A stretch of DNA of 64,000 nt, taken from Euclidia mi (taxonomy: Eukaryota > Arthropoda > Insecta > Lepidoptera > Erebidae). This document shows positions 33,562 to 43,356 of this stretch, one piece after another (position 1 is the stretch's first letter; each line of letters starts with the position of its first letter). The stretch is taken from contig OX123197.2 in NCBI GenBank assembly GCA_944739405.2, forward strand, positions 53,172,047 to 53,236,046. The letters are read 5' to 3'. A model generated the notes under the pieces. It was not told the DNA's origin. It saw nothing but the letters and a program-made list of their open reading frames with translations, and searched no databases. The translations under genes were made by a program, and so were the position numbers.

Positions 33562-33988
33562 TCACACAGACTTGTAAGTGCCACACAGGCCAGTCAATGC
33601 CACACAGGTCAGTCAGTCAATGCCACACAGGTCAGTCAGTCAATGCCACACAGGCCAGTAAGTCAATGCCAAACAGGCCAGTCAGTCAATGCCACACAGG
33701 CCAGTCAGTCAATGCCACACAGGCCAGTCAGTCAATGCCACACAGGCCAGTCAGTCAATGCCACACAAGCCAGTCAATGCCACACAGGCTAGTCATTGCC
33801 ACACAGACTTGTCAGTGCCACACAGGCTTGCCGGTGCCACACAGGCTTGTCGGTGCCACACAGGCTTGTCGGTGCCACACAGGCTTGTCGGTGCCACACA
33901 GGCTCGTTGGTGCCACACAGGCTCGTTGGTGCCACACAGGCTCAGTGGTGCCACACAGGCTTGTCGGTGCCACACAGGCTTGTCGGTC
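33562..33988. repeat. Minisatellite A, 19 and 23 bp units
   Basis: About 20 units of GCCACACAGGCTTGTCGGT (19 bp, mostly right part) or GCCACACAGGCCAGTCAGTC followed by AAT (23 bp, left part). The 23 bp form is the 19 bp unit with an extra CAGT. Because neither length is a multiple of three and no stop falls in the unit, all three plus frames and one minus frame stay open; the apparent proteins are artefacts. Confidence 0.92.
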
Positions 33989-34549
33989 AAGTCACGTCAA
34001 TTGTTAGCTGCTTATTGTATACACTTACACAAAATAGAAATCAAATTTCTCACGTGCGCCGTCATCGGCACATTCTACTGGTTCTAGTGGGCCAATTAAC
34101 TCTAATAGAACGTAACATTCGGGCATATTATGAACACGATCATGTGCATACTTATAAGTTCTATTAGAGTTAAGAGCCTTAAGCAGGTGCCTATCACCAT
34201 CCAACAGCTAAGATAGTTGTATCTTATAGGGGTCCTTAACAAAGTAATCTTAAACCAGGTTTGTCTAACACTTTGCTCTCTTCAAGATCGTCAGTTATGC
34301 TCTGATCCTCTGGCACAAAATTTCAGTATCAAAATCAAATATCAGGAAACTCAAAGTAAAACTGACATTTCAAGACCGCGGTACCTCTCAAGATATTATT
34401 TCAAATAAAGTAAACCGAAACATTTAAGCTAAGGTCTTTGGACTCTACATCTTCTAACCAAATTCCTTTAATAAACTACGTTCACTTTCATTGCCAGTTT
34501 CAGCCAGATAGGCTTTAGTTATACAAATTACCAGGCTCCTCAAAGCCAC
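33989..34549. other. LTR-element interior between the minisatellites
   Basis: Contains a perfect 16 bp inverted pair, TTAACTCTAATAGAAC (34096-34111) and its complement (34158-34173). At about 34236-34272 is a segment (TAACAAAGTAATCTTAAACC, then AGGTTTGTCTAACA) repeated in diverged form at about 35650-35685. Confidence 0.5.
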
Positions 34550-34870
34550 ATACAGGCCTCACACAGGCCACACGCCACACACGGGCCGCGCGCCACACAC
34601 GGGCCGCGCGCTACACACGGGCCGCACGTCACACACCACACAGCGCCAGCCTCCAGGCCGCGCCGTCCATCAGGCCGCGCCGGCCACCATGCCGCGCCGG
34701 CCACCATGCCGCGCCGGCCACCATGCCGCGCCGACCACCATGCCGCGCCGGCCACCATGCCGCGCCTGCCTCCAGGCCGCGCCGGCCACTAGGCCACACC
34801 GGCCACCAGGACGCGCCAGCTACCAGGCCGCGCTGGCCATCAGGCCGCGCTAGCCACCAGGATGACCCAA
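34550..34870. repeat. Minisatellite B, GC-rich 17-18 bp units
   Basis: First an 18 bp unit, GGGCCGCGCGCCACACAC (about 34577-34640), then a 17 bp unit, CCATGCCGCGCCGGCCA, with variants to about 34860. The block is strikingly GC-rich inside AT-rich DNA. The minus-strand frame through it (34540-34758) is a by-product of the repeat. Confidence 0.9.
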
Positions 34871-36990
34871 AAAGGAAATAAATCTACCATTAGTATTTCA
34901 AAGATTCGCCTCATTGTATACCCACTAAATAGAGTATCCGTTCTTTCAGACTAATTCAACGTCCGCACTTCGTAAATTTTAAGCGATTATCAAATTCATT
35001 TACAACTTCACAACTGCACAGAACGCAACTCCCGTCCATACTCTCAATGAGATTAGAAACTGGATTTGACCACTGACAAAAACTAAAACCTAATGCAAAC
35101 ATGGCGAGAACTAATAAGCTACTTTCGGACAAACTGATTTCCTTTGGCTACATAGAGGCAACGACTACAGTTCTGAGATAATCAATCGACAGTCTATGAG
35201 TACTTTCAGATTCTCGCAACACGCTCTTGTCATACGACACAGAAACCAGAGGTATCTAATAATTTTAGTGAACATATATCAAAGCAAAGCTACTTGAGTA
35301 GCAGGATATCCATGATTGCGATCAACAACCATACTTTAATGCACTTCGCTCTAGGAATAAAAGAAAATAATCGCACAGCACTCATTCTAATCGTTCGGCT
35401 ATTCCTGACACAAGTCGGTGGGGAATAAAGGTACTCTGATCAAAATCATTACAGGTTTTAATGAAAATCACAACTAACTCTTTATCTCGAAGCTGACATG
35501 TTGCACAACACGCATGCTCGTTAAAATAACAGGAAACTCATTAAAATATTGCATTGCTCATACTCTGACATTCATCAGGTCTTCAACATCACGCTATGCA
35601 ACCTCCCTCCGGCTACACAACACCACCCGGATAATAATTTCGAGCGTTTAACAAAGTAATCCTAATCTAGGTTTGTTCAACATGTTGTTTTGTTTTCCTT
35701 ATCACACAGCAGACTATGAGAAAATTTTACTAGGCTGATACTCTAGAAGTTTACTACCAAGTATCCAACGTCTTCAGTTTTATAATTTTGTCATGGATAG
35801 TCTAAATACGAAGCTTATCCTAACCTAATCATTAGCAATACAGCAACGCACCTTTCGCGTTCAAGACGATGGACAACGTTTGTGATAATATGACAAATGC
35901 AATAACGGCAGTCTTGTTTTCACGCCAACGGAGACTATGACTATCACAAAAGCTCCAGCGTAAACTAGGCTAACCAGAAAGGCACTTTACCGGTCCAACC
36001 AATGGCAACGCATGGCTAAACATGCAGCCGCACAAACGGCTTATCCAGTTTATGCAAATCTACACTGACGGTAACGTAGGTACAACAAAATTATCACAAC
36101 AACGACTAACAAAGTACCCATTTAATAAGAATAAGGTTAAGCATACAATCATCACTAACGATCACTAACCTAGTTCTACCTATAATGAAAATTAAAATCT
36201 CTGAAACTGATTATCGCAACGCACTACGATGATAACTCAATTATTTTCTTCTACGTCTGATAATCGAGTTTAACAGCTTCTACTAGAAACACTATCACTC
36301 CTAAACGTCCTAAGCATAACTTGGAATTGGCCGTAGAACTCGGGGCACTGGATAAAAATTCCCAGCGTATCACATGAATTTTAAAAACACACAGTGGGTA
36401 ATTTTCACACGTAAAATCTTAAAATTGAATTTAATTTTACTAGTGGTGCCATCTAATAATCAGAGTAAGAAACATTTTAATGTGCCATGTTAAGAGTTTA
36501 TGCACACAAAGAAGCAGGTGTAATTGCAATACCGAGATCGTCTGTACAACTCAGAATTACAACGAGTAACAGTGCCACTTTTTACTTAGGCTCTGATCAC
36601 ATTTAATCGAAAACAGGTATTATCAACACCACGATTCGATAAAATAATAGCGCTAGTAACATCTTTCGAGTATGGCCAGGTCACACTAACCAACCAACCG
36701 CACTTGTCTGGAATATTGCAAGTCGGTCTGTACGCTCATTCTCGTTACTGATACAGTCCATAAAGTAAGAACGAGACAAGATAATCTATTTGCAAGCAAG
36801 CATAATATGATCACAAGGTTCGTGAGTGCAAGCCACCCTCGCATGTAGAAATAAAAACAATCACTTTCTTTTTAACCGGCGTATCAAACTCAAAACCTCC
36901 GTTCGATATCTACGCTATAGATAGGTCACTGTGGGAGTCAGACAACCATACGCTAGCATAAAATACGGCAAAGGTCAAATGGTTCCACAT
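34871..36990. other. LTR-element interior, non-coding
   Basis: No retroviral-type domain is recognisable on either strand. A diverged copy of the 34236 segment lies at about 35650-35685. The stretch is probably decayed internal DNA or captured sequence. Confidence 0.45.
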
Positions 36991-36994
36991 TTCA

Positions 36995-37068
36995 GTGTCT
37001 CGTGTAGGAATCGAACCTACAACTTTCGGTACGATGTGATGGCGATATCACCACAACGATTACGACAT
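36995..37068 (-). other. tRNA-like string inside the LTR element
   Basis: Minus strand: AATCGTTGTGGTGATATCG (A-box-like), later GTAGGTTCGATTCCTACACG, a B box with a 5 bp T-stem. It may be a tRNA pseudogene or a SINE head captured by the element. The acceptor and anticodon stems were not convincingly paired. Confidence 0.4.
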
Positions 37069-37139
37069 TTCCAAGATTAAACGCGTAATGTTTCACAACT
37101 AACGTCACTAAACAAAATTGGCAGTAACATTAAAAAAAA

Positions 37140-37594
37140 GAATCAGACAAAATACGCTCACCAGGGTTGCAGTTGCAGGCTCAGTCGATTCACCAACATA
37201 GCAGCGTTAGCAGTCGCCTTCGCTCGCGCCTTTGTGCACACTGCATTGCACAATATCATCCCAGGTAAGGATACGCATTAGTGCGACCACAAGCGAGGCG
37301 CAATGTGGGTCTTGATCTTCAATCACAGTCTGCAGTCGTCACCCAAGCACGTGCATCCATATCTTGTTGCTCCGGATCGAAGTCCGGTAAACAAAGGCCA
37401 TACGACGATGTAGTAGGTATTTTCATGGCTTGCATCAGCGTAAGAAAATTTCAATTTTGTAGTTCCAACAGGCCCAGCAATTTTTCGTTACTAGCGTCTT
37501 CATTTTGAACACGTGGGTCGTTGTGGTCCCATCCCAATTCTGATGTGGAAGCGTCAGGAGGGCTCTCGGAGCAGTTTTCGTAGGTTTTCTCCAT
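37140..37594 (-). pseudogene. Gag-like pseudogene starting inside the LTR
   Basis: An ATG at 37594-37592 lies within the 5' LTR (element orientation). Its frame reads MEKTYENCSESPPDAST across the LTR end, then 30 residues to ELQN and a TGA at 37453-37451. Beyond the stop the same frame continues LMQAMKIPTTSSYGLCLPDF and DPEQQDMDARAWVTTADC, the FDP...D..AW pattern seen near the start of many Ty3/gypsy Gag proteins. After a frameshift, LTWDDI and GESTEPATATL may continue it. Two stops and a shift disable it. Family assignment is by pattern recall only. Confidence 0.5.
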
Positions 37595-37964
37595 CGTGGG
37601 CGCAATGGCGGCAAGAGATTCAAAATAAAAGCACCACTTTACTTGTACACACTGTATTGCTCGAATTTATAACAATTTGGTACGAAATACAATAAAATAT
37701 GGAGGTTGAAACACGATTATGAATTTGCGAGCCAATAGTTTAGCACGTGCCCGCCCGGTGCAACAGCTGTCAGAATAATGGACGACTGTCACCGCGTTTG
37801 GCGCCACCTACTACTCTATTCGGGGTTACCCGCTCTCAATTTTATTTTACTACTAATCGAGTAATCGATTACAACCATCGGTAAATTAAGTAACAATTTC
37901 TAAAGACACCTTTTATGGTTAAATTAAACCTAAAAATCATTCTTAAATAATCATCGCGCCGTCA
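37544..37964 (-). repeat. LTR (5' LTR in element orientation)
   Basis: 421 bp, TGTGGAAGCG...CGCCGTCA on the plus strand. A minus-strand TATAAA (plus 37666-37671) precedes the region that includes the gag-like ATG. Confidence 0.85.
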
Positions 37965-38021
37965 TATATAACTTCAGCACACCGTGGATATTAAAATATT
38001 TAACAACAGAACGTTTATTGC

Positions 38022-38270
38022 CTGCCTCCATAGTCCAGTTGATTGCGTATGTGTCTGTTGATCGGGAGGTTTCGGGATTGATTCTCTGGTCGTGCAAAAG
38101 TGATACTGAGTATTGCCGAATTCTCAGTAGCAGCATGGAATCTGGTAATGTGCCCGGCAACGGCAATAGGCTCGCCCCCTATTACGTTGGACCTACAAAT
38201 TCATAACATGGCGAAATTTGGGTGCAATATTACTGCTCTGCCTGCCTGCCTGCCTCTGCCTGACGTGATA
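38022..38270 (+). mobile_element. SINE family A, diverged
   Basis: Head CCTGCCTCCATAGTCCAGTT with a degenerate B box (GGGATTGATTCTC), then CGGCAACGGCAATAGGC and CGAAATTTGGGTGCAATATT; the palindrome is lost. It ends in a (TGCC)n run. It starts about 57 bp after the right LTR. Confidence 0.75.
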
Positions 38271-38303
38271 CAAAAAAACTACAATATTTACTATCAATAT
38301 TTT

Positions 38304-38570
38304 GCTGCCTCGTTGGTCTCACGGCATAAATGTGCGCGTGGGATTGGGAGGTCTCGGGTGCGATTCCCGGGTCGGGCAAAGTGTTATTGGGTTTTTCCGT
38401 TAGGAAATTCTCAGTAGCAGCACGGAGTCTGGTAATGTGCCCGGTACAGCAATAGGCTCGCCCCCTATTACGTGGAACCTTCCTGGCGAAATGTGGGTGT
38501 AATATTACACCTCTGCCTACACCTTCGGGGATACAGGCGTGAGTCTATAAATAAAAAATAAAAATAAAAA
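38304..38570 (+). mobile_element. SINE family A
   Basis: Head GCTGCCTCGTTGGTCTCACG differs from the usual family A head (an alternative tRNA-like start) but has B box GGGTGCGATTCCC. The body is standard: CAGTAGCAGCACGGAGTCTG, GGGTGTAATATTACACC (38497-38510 core), CCTTCGGGGATACAGGCGTG and (AATAAAA)n tail. Confidence 0.8.
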
Positions 38571-38790
38571 TTTTGCTATGACGCCAGGAGACTATAAAAT
38601 CGTGTCGTCTCGCCACCTCGTAGAGTCTGTATCGAATGGTGTTTCAATGTCTTCTTAGCAATGGAAAAGTTGATATCATACGTTTCAGGAACATTTTTAC
38701 AAAGTTGGCGGAAACAACGTTTAGCCATTGTATAATTATAAATTATCATTATTGCAGTAAAATCGGCTAATAGTCTTAATTATACCAACA
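38571..38790. other. Unassigned sequence
   Basis: No feature recognised. Confidence 0.3.
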
Positions 38791-38910
38791 ACCTGAAAAA
38801 GACCGCTGGGACGGACTGGTTGCGGAAGGTTTAAGACCATTTACTGAAGCGCGTGTTGAGAGAGGTCTATGTCCAGCAGTGAGCTTCGATAGGCTGATAG
38901 ATTAATTGAC
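38791..38910 (+). mobile_element. RTE-type LINE 3' end remnant
   Basis: ACCTGAAAAAGACCGCTGGG, GACTGGTTGCGGAAGG, GCGCGTGTTGAGAGAGGTCT and ATGTCCAGCAGTGA match the coding end of the RTE copy at 20460-20560. A GATAGGCTGATAGATTAATT tail follows. Confidence 0.65.
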
Positions 38911-39950
38911 ACATTTGCTGCTGAAAGTTACGCCTCAAAATTTCAGCTAGTGAACGTTGTATTATTTGTTTGGCACAACACACCAAACACGCCGCGGTGG
39001 CTACCTTTCAGTCGCGTAATGTTCCGCGCAATGTCATTTCGGCTAATGAATCGATAGTCTTCGAAAATAATTGTAAGTGTATTCAACCGAGCTGCAGATT
39101 TGTTGCGACAGTTATAATATGTTTTATAGTCGACAATAGAGCTTCCAGCTAGCAGCAACAGCAGAGTTCGCAGCACCGGACCTGAGAGCTAAGCATAATT
39201 GACACGCAGCGCTATTCAGCACCTAAACTTGCGACCATCAACGAAAAGAGTCAAAGGTTACAGGATATTTTAGTAATTTAATAACTTTTTCATAGAAAAA
39301 TAAATTGTGCATTGTTTTAAAATCCAGAAACATCGAAGGAATGCATAGATTATTATTGAAATTTTTTAAAGCAGTTTAAACAGTCCACCGTTATCATTTT
39401 TAAAGTAAATAGTTTTTGGAATCTAATATATTTTGTAAAGATTAACGTAGCGTAATTTTTACAACAAAGTCTAGTTACTTGGTCATAATTTTTTAAATGA
39501 ATTGATTCAAATATAGTACATTTTTGAACTCTAACAACGTAGAGAACTTAGATATTTGTAATGTTGAAACAGCGAATTTGGTATTATTTCTATTATTTAA
39601 ATATGAAGAGCAAGCGCACGTGTTTTGTGAATGGTGGTGGGTTTTGTAAGGTATTTCGAGGAGCACAAATTACGTTCAACTGAAATTCGGTTAGGTTATC
39701 AGCCTCATGCATTTTATAACAAACCGATGCTTCTCTCCTTTACCTCAACGAGCGAAATTCGATTCAAATAATGCGCGTGAGTTGGCATTTTGCGTTGCCA
39801 TGCTAGAGTACTGTTTATGTCACATGCACAAAATGCACAAAATATTTTTTGTTTAATCAGCGGACTCAAAGTACACCCAGACTTGAAACAACTATTTGCG
39901 ATTGACACAACGTTTTGTGTCGTGAACCACCATGTTGTTTAAAACTACGT
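38911..39950. other. Unassigned AT-rich sequence, about 1 kb
   Basis: No feature recognised. The minus-strand frame at 38943-39176 begins at GTG, not ATG. Confidence 0.35.
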
Positions 39951-39951
39951 C

Positions 39952-40031
39952 AATTATCGTGGGTATCGAACCCACAACATGTGGTGCAGCTCTACACGGC
40001 GACCGCTTAAACCACTACGTCATACGTGCAG
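39952..40031 (-). other. tRNA-like SINE head or tRNA pseudogene
   Basis: Minus strand: GTATGACGTAGTGGTTTAAG (A-box-like) and GTTGTGGGTTCGATACCCAC (B box with paired T-stem). It shares TAGTGGTTTAAGCGGTCGC with the head at 31772-31838. No SINE body follows that I recognise. Confidence 0.45.
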
Positions 40032-40693
40032 TCAATAGGAACATTATACCTATTGACCTGTTCTACTAGATCGCTATCTATATCTTTTGTTTACAAACAA
40101 TCTTGAAGCCTTACGATCGGTTGAGTTGTTTGCTACAAACAATGTTCTTACAATTCTCAACGAATAGATATAACCAGGCCGATGAAACTTCTCTACAATC
40201 CCGTAATAAAAAAATATCCATACAAACTAACGCCATCTAGCGCCCGGGGAAGGTCATTTTAGCTTTTATATCTAGAAATATCTGTAGTGATAACTGAACG
40301 GTAATTTCGCCATCTCAGTTAAGAGATGCGTGGCGAAGTGGAATCGTGCTGTCCCCATAGTCTAGTAGTCCATGGATCGAAACCACACTTAGTTTGAAAA
40401 TAGTTTTTACTTTTTGTGATTTTTATATTTTTTTACTTTTAAATTGCATATTATTTTTCATAATAGTTGACATTTACTTATTTATTAACACTGAAATTAA
40501 ACATTTTATTTTGAAAAATGAATCCACTACTAACGCCATGTATACGATCGGAATAAAAATAAAATTGATTTCTACGCCATCTAGTGGTCGAGGATGCCTA
40601 TTGAACTTCAATTTCGAACTGTGAGTGGCTTATCTATACCAGTATAAGTGTATAATCTATGGATATAACGTACAGTACACAGCCTAGGGAGGT
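40032..40693. other. Mostly unassigned; two CGCCATCTAG motifs
   Basis: CGCCATCTAGCGCC (40231-40244) and CGCCATCTAGTGG (40575-40587) are the only notable strings. Their complement CCACTAGATGGCG resembles the CTCF core. Confidence 0.35.
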
Positions 40694-41802
40694 TCAAAGT
40701 CAAAGTCAAAATCCGTTATTCATTTGGGTCATAATGTGACGCTTATGAACGTCAAAATAATAAATTTATAAAACAATTACTAAATGACTCTACATTTACA
40801 TTTACTGCCACGTTCGCAAAGCAAGGGCGTAGAACCATGAGAAAGAACGGGCAATAAAACTCACGGTCACTCTTTTTCATCGCCAGGTTTTGCATAATAC
40901 ACATAATTTACATTTTGTAAGGTACTGCAACTGTTACACCTTCTATATCACTTGTATATATTTACTGAACATGATAATACGCAAGCATAATACTTAATTT
41001 TAATTTTGATGTTCATTTAGTTAGCCTTCTCAGAATAAACTAAAAAATATATAAAAAAGATATAAAAAAATAGAAACAGGAGCAACCACTTACATTATAT
41101 ATACCTAATAATGCAGGCAATCCGCGAAAGTCACCAGAGCTATGATGGAAATGATGCAGTTAAATATTAAAATTTAATACCAGCTGCAAGACCGTCATCG
41201 ACCAGTCATCGCAATTAGCACCCGTTCATAAGTATGGCGCATGGGCCAACCATCATCCCTCTCGCCATTTTAGAGACCACAAGAAATGACATTTTAGTGA
41301 GCATGACGACAACGGTATACGAACCGGCAGTAAGAAAAAATCTATTGGTATACTGACCATGACCGCCAATTACCTCCACTTTCCAGATCGTTATTATTAA
41401 TATAAAATAGTGGAACGCGTGAAGGAATGCAAATATAGAAAGAATTGTGTGAAGGTGACAAGTGAACAATGATATAATCAGGAATAAATGATAACATCAT
41501 TAACTACATTCAGCAAATCATAAAAATACTCAAATCCTGCAAAATCATGTGTTCACGAGGCACCTCCACTTAACATGTCACTTATCAAAACGAGAATTTA
41601 ACAAATCTATATAACAATTATGTTAAACGGTCAGAAAAGAAAATATAGCCTAAGCCTGTCCCCATGGTGTCTTATCATTTAAAAATTCCTAAATAGTGTT
41701 ATAACCCCTTTGTAAAAGACAGTTCCTAATTGTCCGTTTGTATTTGTGCATGGGTAAATGCATTATTTCAAGTGGCAATTTGTTGAAAAATCGTATACCA
41801 AT

Positions 41803-42110
41803 AGGCTAGTTGACAAAAAAAATTTATAAGTCCGTCCTTTAGATTATTCAAAAATAAGCGATACGTATTTTTTCATTTGTAAATTAAACCAAAAATGACC
41901 AAGATATAGCTCATTAAAGTTACGTATAACGTCACGCCGTGCTGCATTTTTTCGCACTAGATGACGTCACACGTAACTTTAAAGGGCTATCTATATCTTT
42001 GTTATTTTTTTATTTAATCGAAAAAAGAATAAATACGTGTCCAATATTTTTTTATAATCTAAAATACGGACTAAATAAAATGTAATTATTTAGACTCTGG
42101 AAACTACCCT
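41803..42110. mobile_element. MITE, 308 bp, inserted in the CR1-like copy
   Basis: Present between ATACCA-AT and AT-TCCCGCAAATG, where copy 1 (about 1480-1490) has ATACCAATCCCCGCAAATG with no insert. Ends AGGCTAGTT and the complement AGGGTAGTT form short terminal inverted repeats. AT (or TA) is duplicated at the ends. The interior has inverted AAAGTTACGT and ACGTAACTTT strings and no ORF. The dinucleotide duplication would suit a Tc1/mariner-type origin, but the ends are too short to decide. Confidence 0.65.
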
Positions 42111-43310
42111 ATTCCCGCAAATGAGTTCTGAACTTTATGTAGACGGTAGTTAGTTCCCACTAGTTTATGCTTATTCCTTGTGTTCACTTTGTGCAAATCC
42201 CTATTTTTGCGGTATAGAATTAAGTTTTTCTTAATGTACATTAAGTAAGCATATATATATTGCGATGCAACTGTCAATATATCTACTTCTTTAAATTTAT
42301 CACGTAAAGAATTTCTAGCACCTAACTTATAAATTGCACGTATGGCCCTCTTTTGAATGACAAAAATAGTCTGTATATCAGCAGCTGTACCCCATAACAT
42401 TATACTGTCTAGCAGTATCTATATCTGTGAATTCCCTAACTTTTCAAACTGCAAACGCTGCAGAACTAAGTTTGAATGCGAGACAGGATATTTTGGCACC
42501 CCACTGAAGCTTACTATCTAAAGTAAGACCTAAGAATACGGTTGATTCGACTAGTTGAATCGTTTCCTTATTTAAAATTATATTAGTAGGAACACTTTTG
42601 ACATTAGGCAAAGAGAATTCAACACATTTGGTTTTGCTAGAAAAATCAAAAAAAGAAATGGTCCGAGAATAGAGCCCTGTGGAACGCCCATTGCTACTGG
42701 CAAACCTAGAGACCTACTCCTATAAACATCTACATACTGAATTCTATCTCTAAGGTAGATGGCAACAAGATTGAGTGCGGTATCTCTAATACTATAAAGT
42801 TTCAATTTACGTAAAAGTGTATTATGTTCCACACAATCAAACGCCTTTGACAGGTCACAAAAAACACCAATGGCATCCTTCGAGTTTTCCCAAGCATTAA
42901 AAATATGCATTAACAAAGTAACAATAGCATCAACGGTGGAGCGACCCTTAGTGAAGCCATACTACTCACTGTGAAATAAATTATTTGTGTGAAAGTGGCT
43001 CTCTAATTGAAGCAAAATATTTTTAAAAAAAATTTTACTAATAGCAGGCAAGATAGAAATTGCCCGAAAGTTACTAGGGTCGCTCTTGGATCCTTTTTTG
43101 AATAATGGTATCACTTTACTGTGTTTCATTAAATCAGGAAATACCCCTGTATCTACGCATCTGTTAAATATTGCAGCTAAATATGGAGCTAAGCTAGAAA
43201 TAATGTGTTAAACAAGTTTAACAGAAATGCCCCATAAGTCAACAGATTTTTTAATGTTAAGTGTCTTGAATACCTTCAGTATGTCATTAGTGTCAATATA
43301 TTTAAAATTA
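42104..43310 (-). pseudogene. CR1-like ORF2 pseudogene (copy 2)
   Basis: Disconnected frames give the fingers and palm of reverse transcriptase (42578-42916 and upstream to about 43310) and the C-terminal domain (42104-42400, LWGTAADIQTIFVIQKRAIR). The catalytic FADD box is deleted, a stop lies after HNNLFHSE-like sequence near 42960, and the C-terminus is split by the MITE. The 98 residues at 42104-42400 match copy 1 almost residue for residue. Confidence 0.8.
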
Positions 43311-43356
43311 AAAAGCACGTCACACTCATTATGTGAATGAGTGTGACGTGCTTTTT
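43310..43356. repeat. Perfect 21 bp palindrome at the LINE 5' end
   Basis: Arms 43310-43330 and 43336-43356 are exact complements around ATGTG. The left arm encodes, on the minus strand, NECDVLF of the LINE reverse transcriptase, so the right arm is an inverted extra copy of the LINE's terminal 21 bp. The RTE tail starts at 43357. Confidence 0.92.

Larger units (their letters stand above)
32885..37964 (-). mobile_element. Non-autonomous LTR retrotransposon (LARD-like), 5.08 kb
   Basis: Two direct 421 bp repeats (32885-33305 and 37544-37964) begin TGTGGAAGCG and end CGCCGTCA on the plus strand (TG...CA). TATA flanks both outer sides (32881-32884 and 37965-37968). I count about 12 mismatches between them, about 97% identity. 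The 4.24 kb interior lacks protease, reverse transcriptase, RNase H and integrase. Orientation is set to minus by a gag-like frame starting in the right-hand LTR. The interior holds two minisatellites, a tRNA-like string and AT-rich filler. A 4 bp duplication fits Ty3/gypsy-type integration, but no primer-binding site matching a known tRNA was recognised. It must have moved using proteins from another element. Confidence 0.8.
40694..43330 (-). mobile_element. CR1-like LINE, 5'-truncated (copy 2), with internal deletion and MITE
   Basis: Same family as 402-1899, sharing the 3' UTR (TTCATTTGGGTCATAATGTG) and ORF2 end. This copy reaches further 5', into the reverse transcriptase fingers. Blocks NECDVLFNFKY, HSKVIPLFKKGSKSDPSNFR, GVFCDLSKAFDCVEH (motif A) and MGVPQGSILGPFLF (motif B) are present. 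Just after LFLIF the sequence jumps to AKPNVLN, deleting the FADD motif. A 308 bp MITE interrupts ORF2 at 41803-42110. The 5' end at 43330 is followed by an inverted copy of its own last 21 bp. Confidence 0.85.

Noticed and set aside
33562..33988. Possible CRISPR-like array
   Set aside because: Units are contiguous with no unique spacers, and the window is eukaryotic; it is a minisatellite.
33417..34167. Four overlapping open frames with Gln/His/Ser-rich repeats
   Set aside because: They are by-products of the 19/23 bp minisatellite, which lacks stops in every frame.
34540..34758. Minus-strand Trp/Ala/Gly-rich frame
   Set aside because: Translation of the GC-rich minisatellite.
32885..37964. 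Segmental duplication instead of LTR element
   Set aside because: Equal 421 bp lengths, TG...CA ends and matching TATA flanks fit an LTR element better.
38943..39176. Signal-peptide-like minus-strand frame
   Set aside because: Begins at GTG, not used as a eukaryotic start, and has no supporting features.
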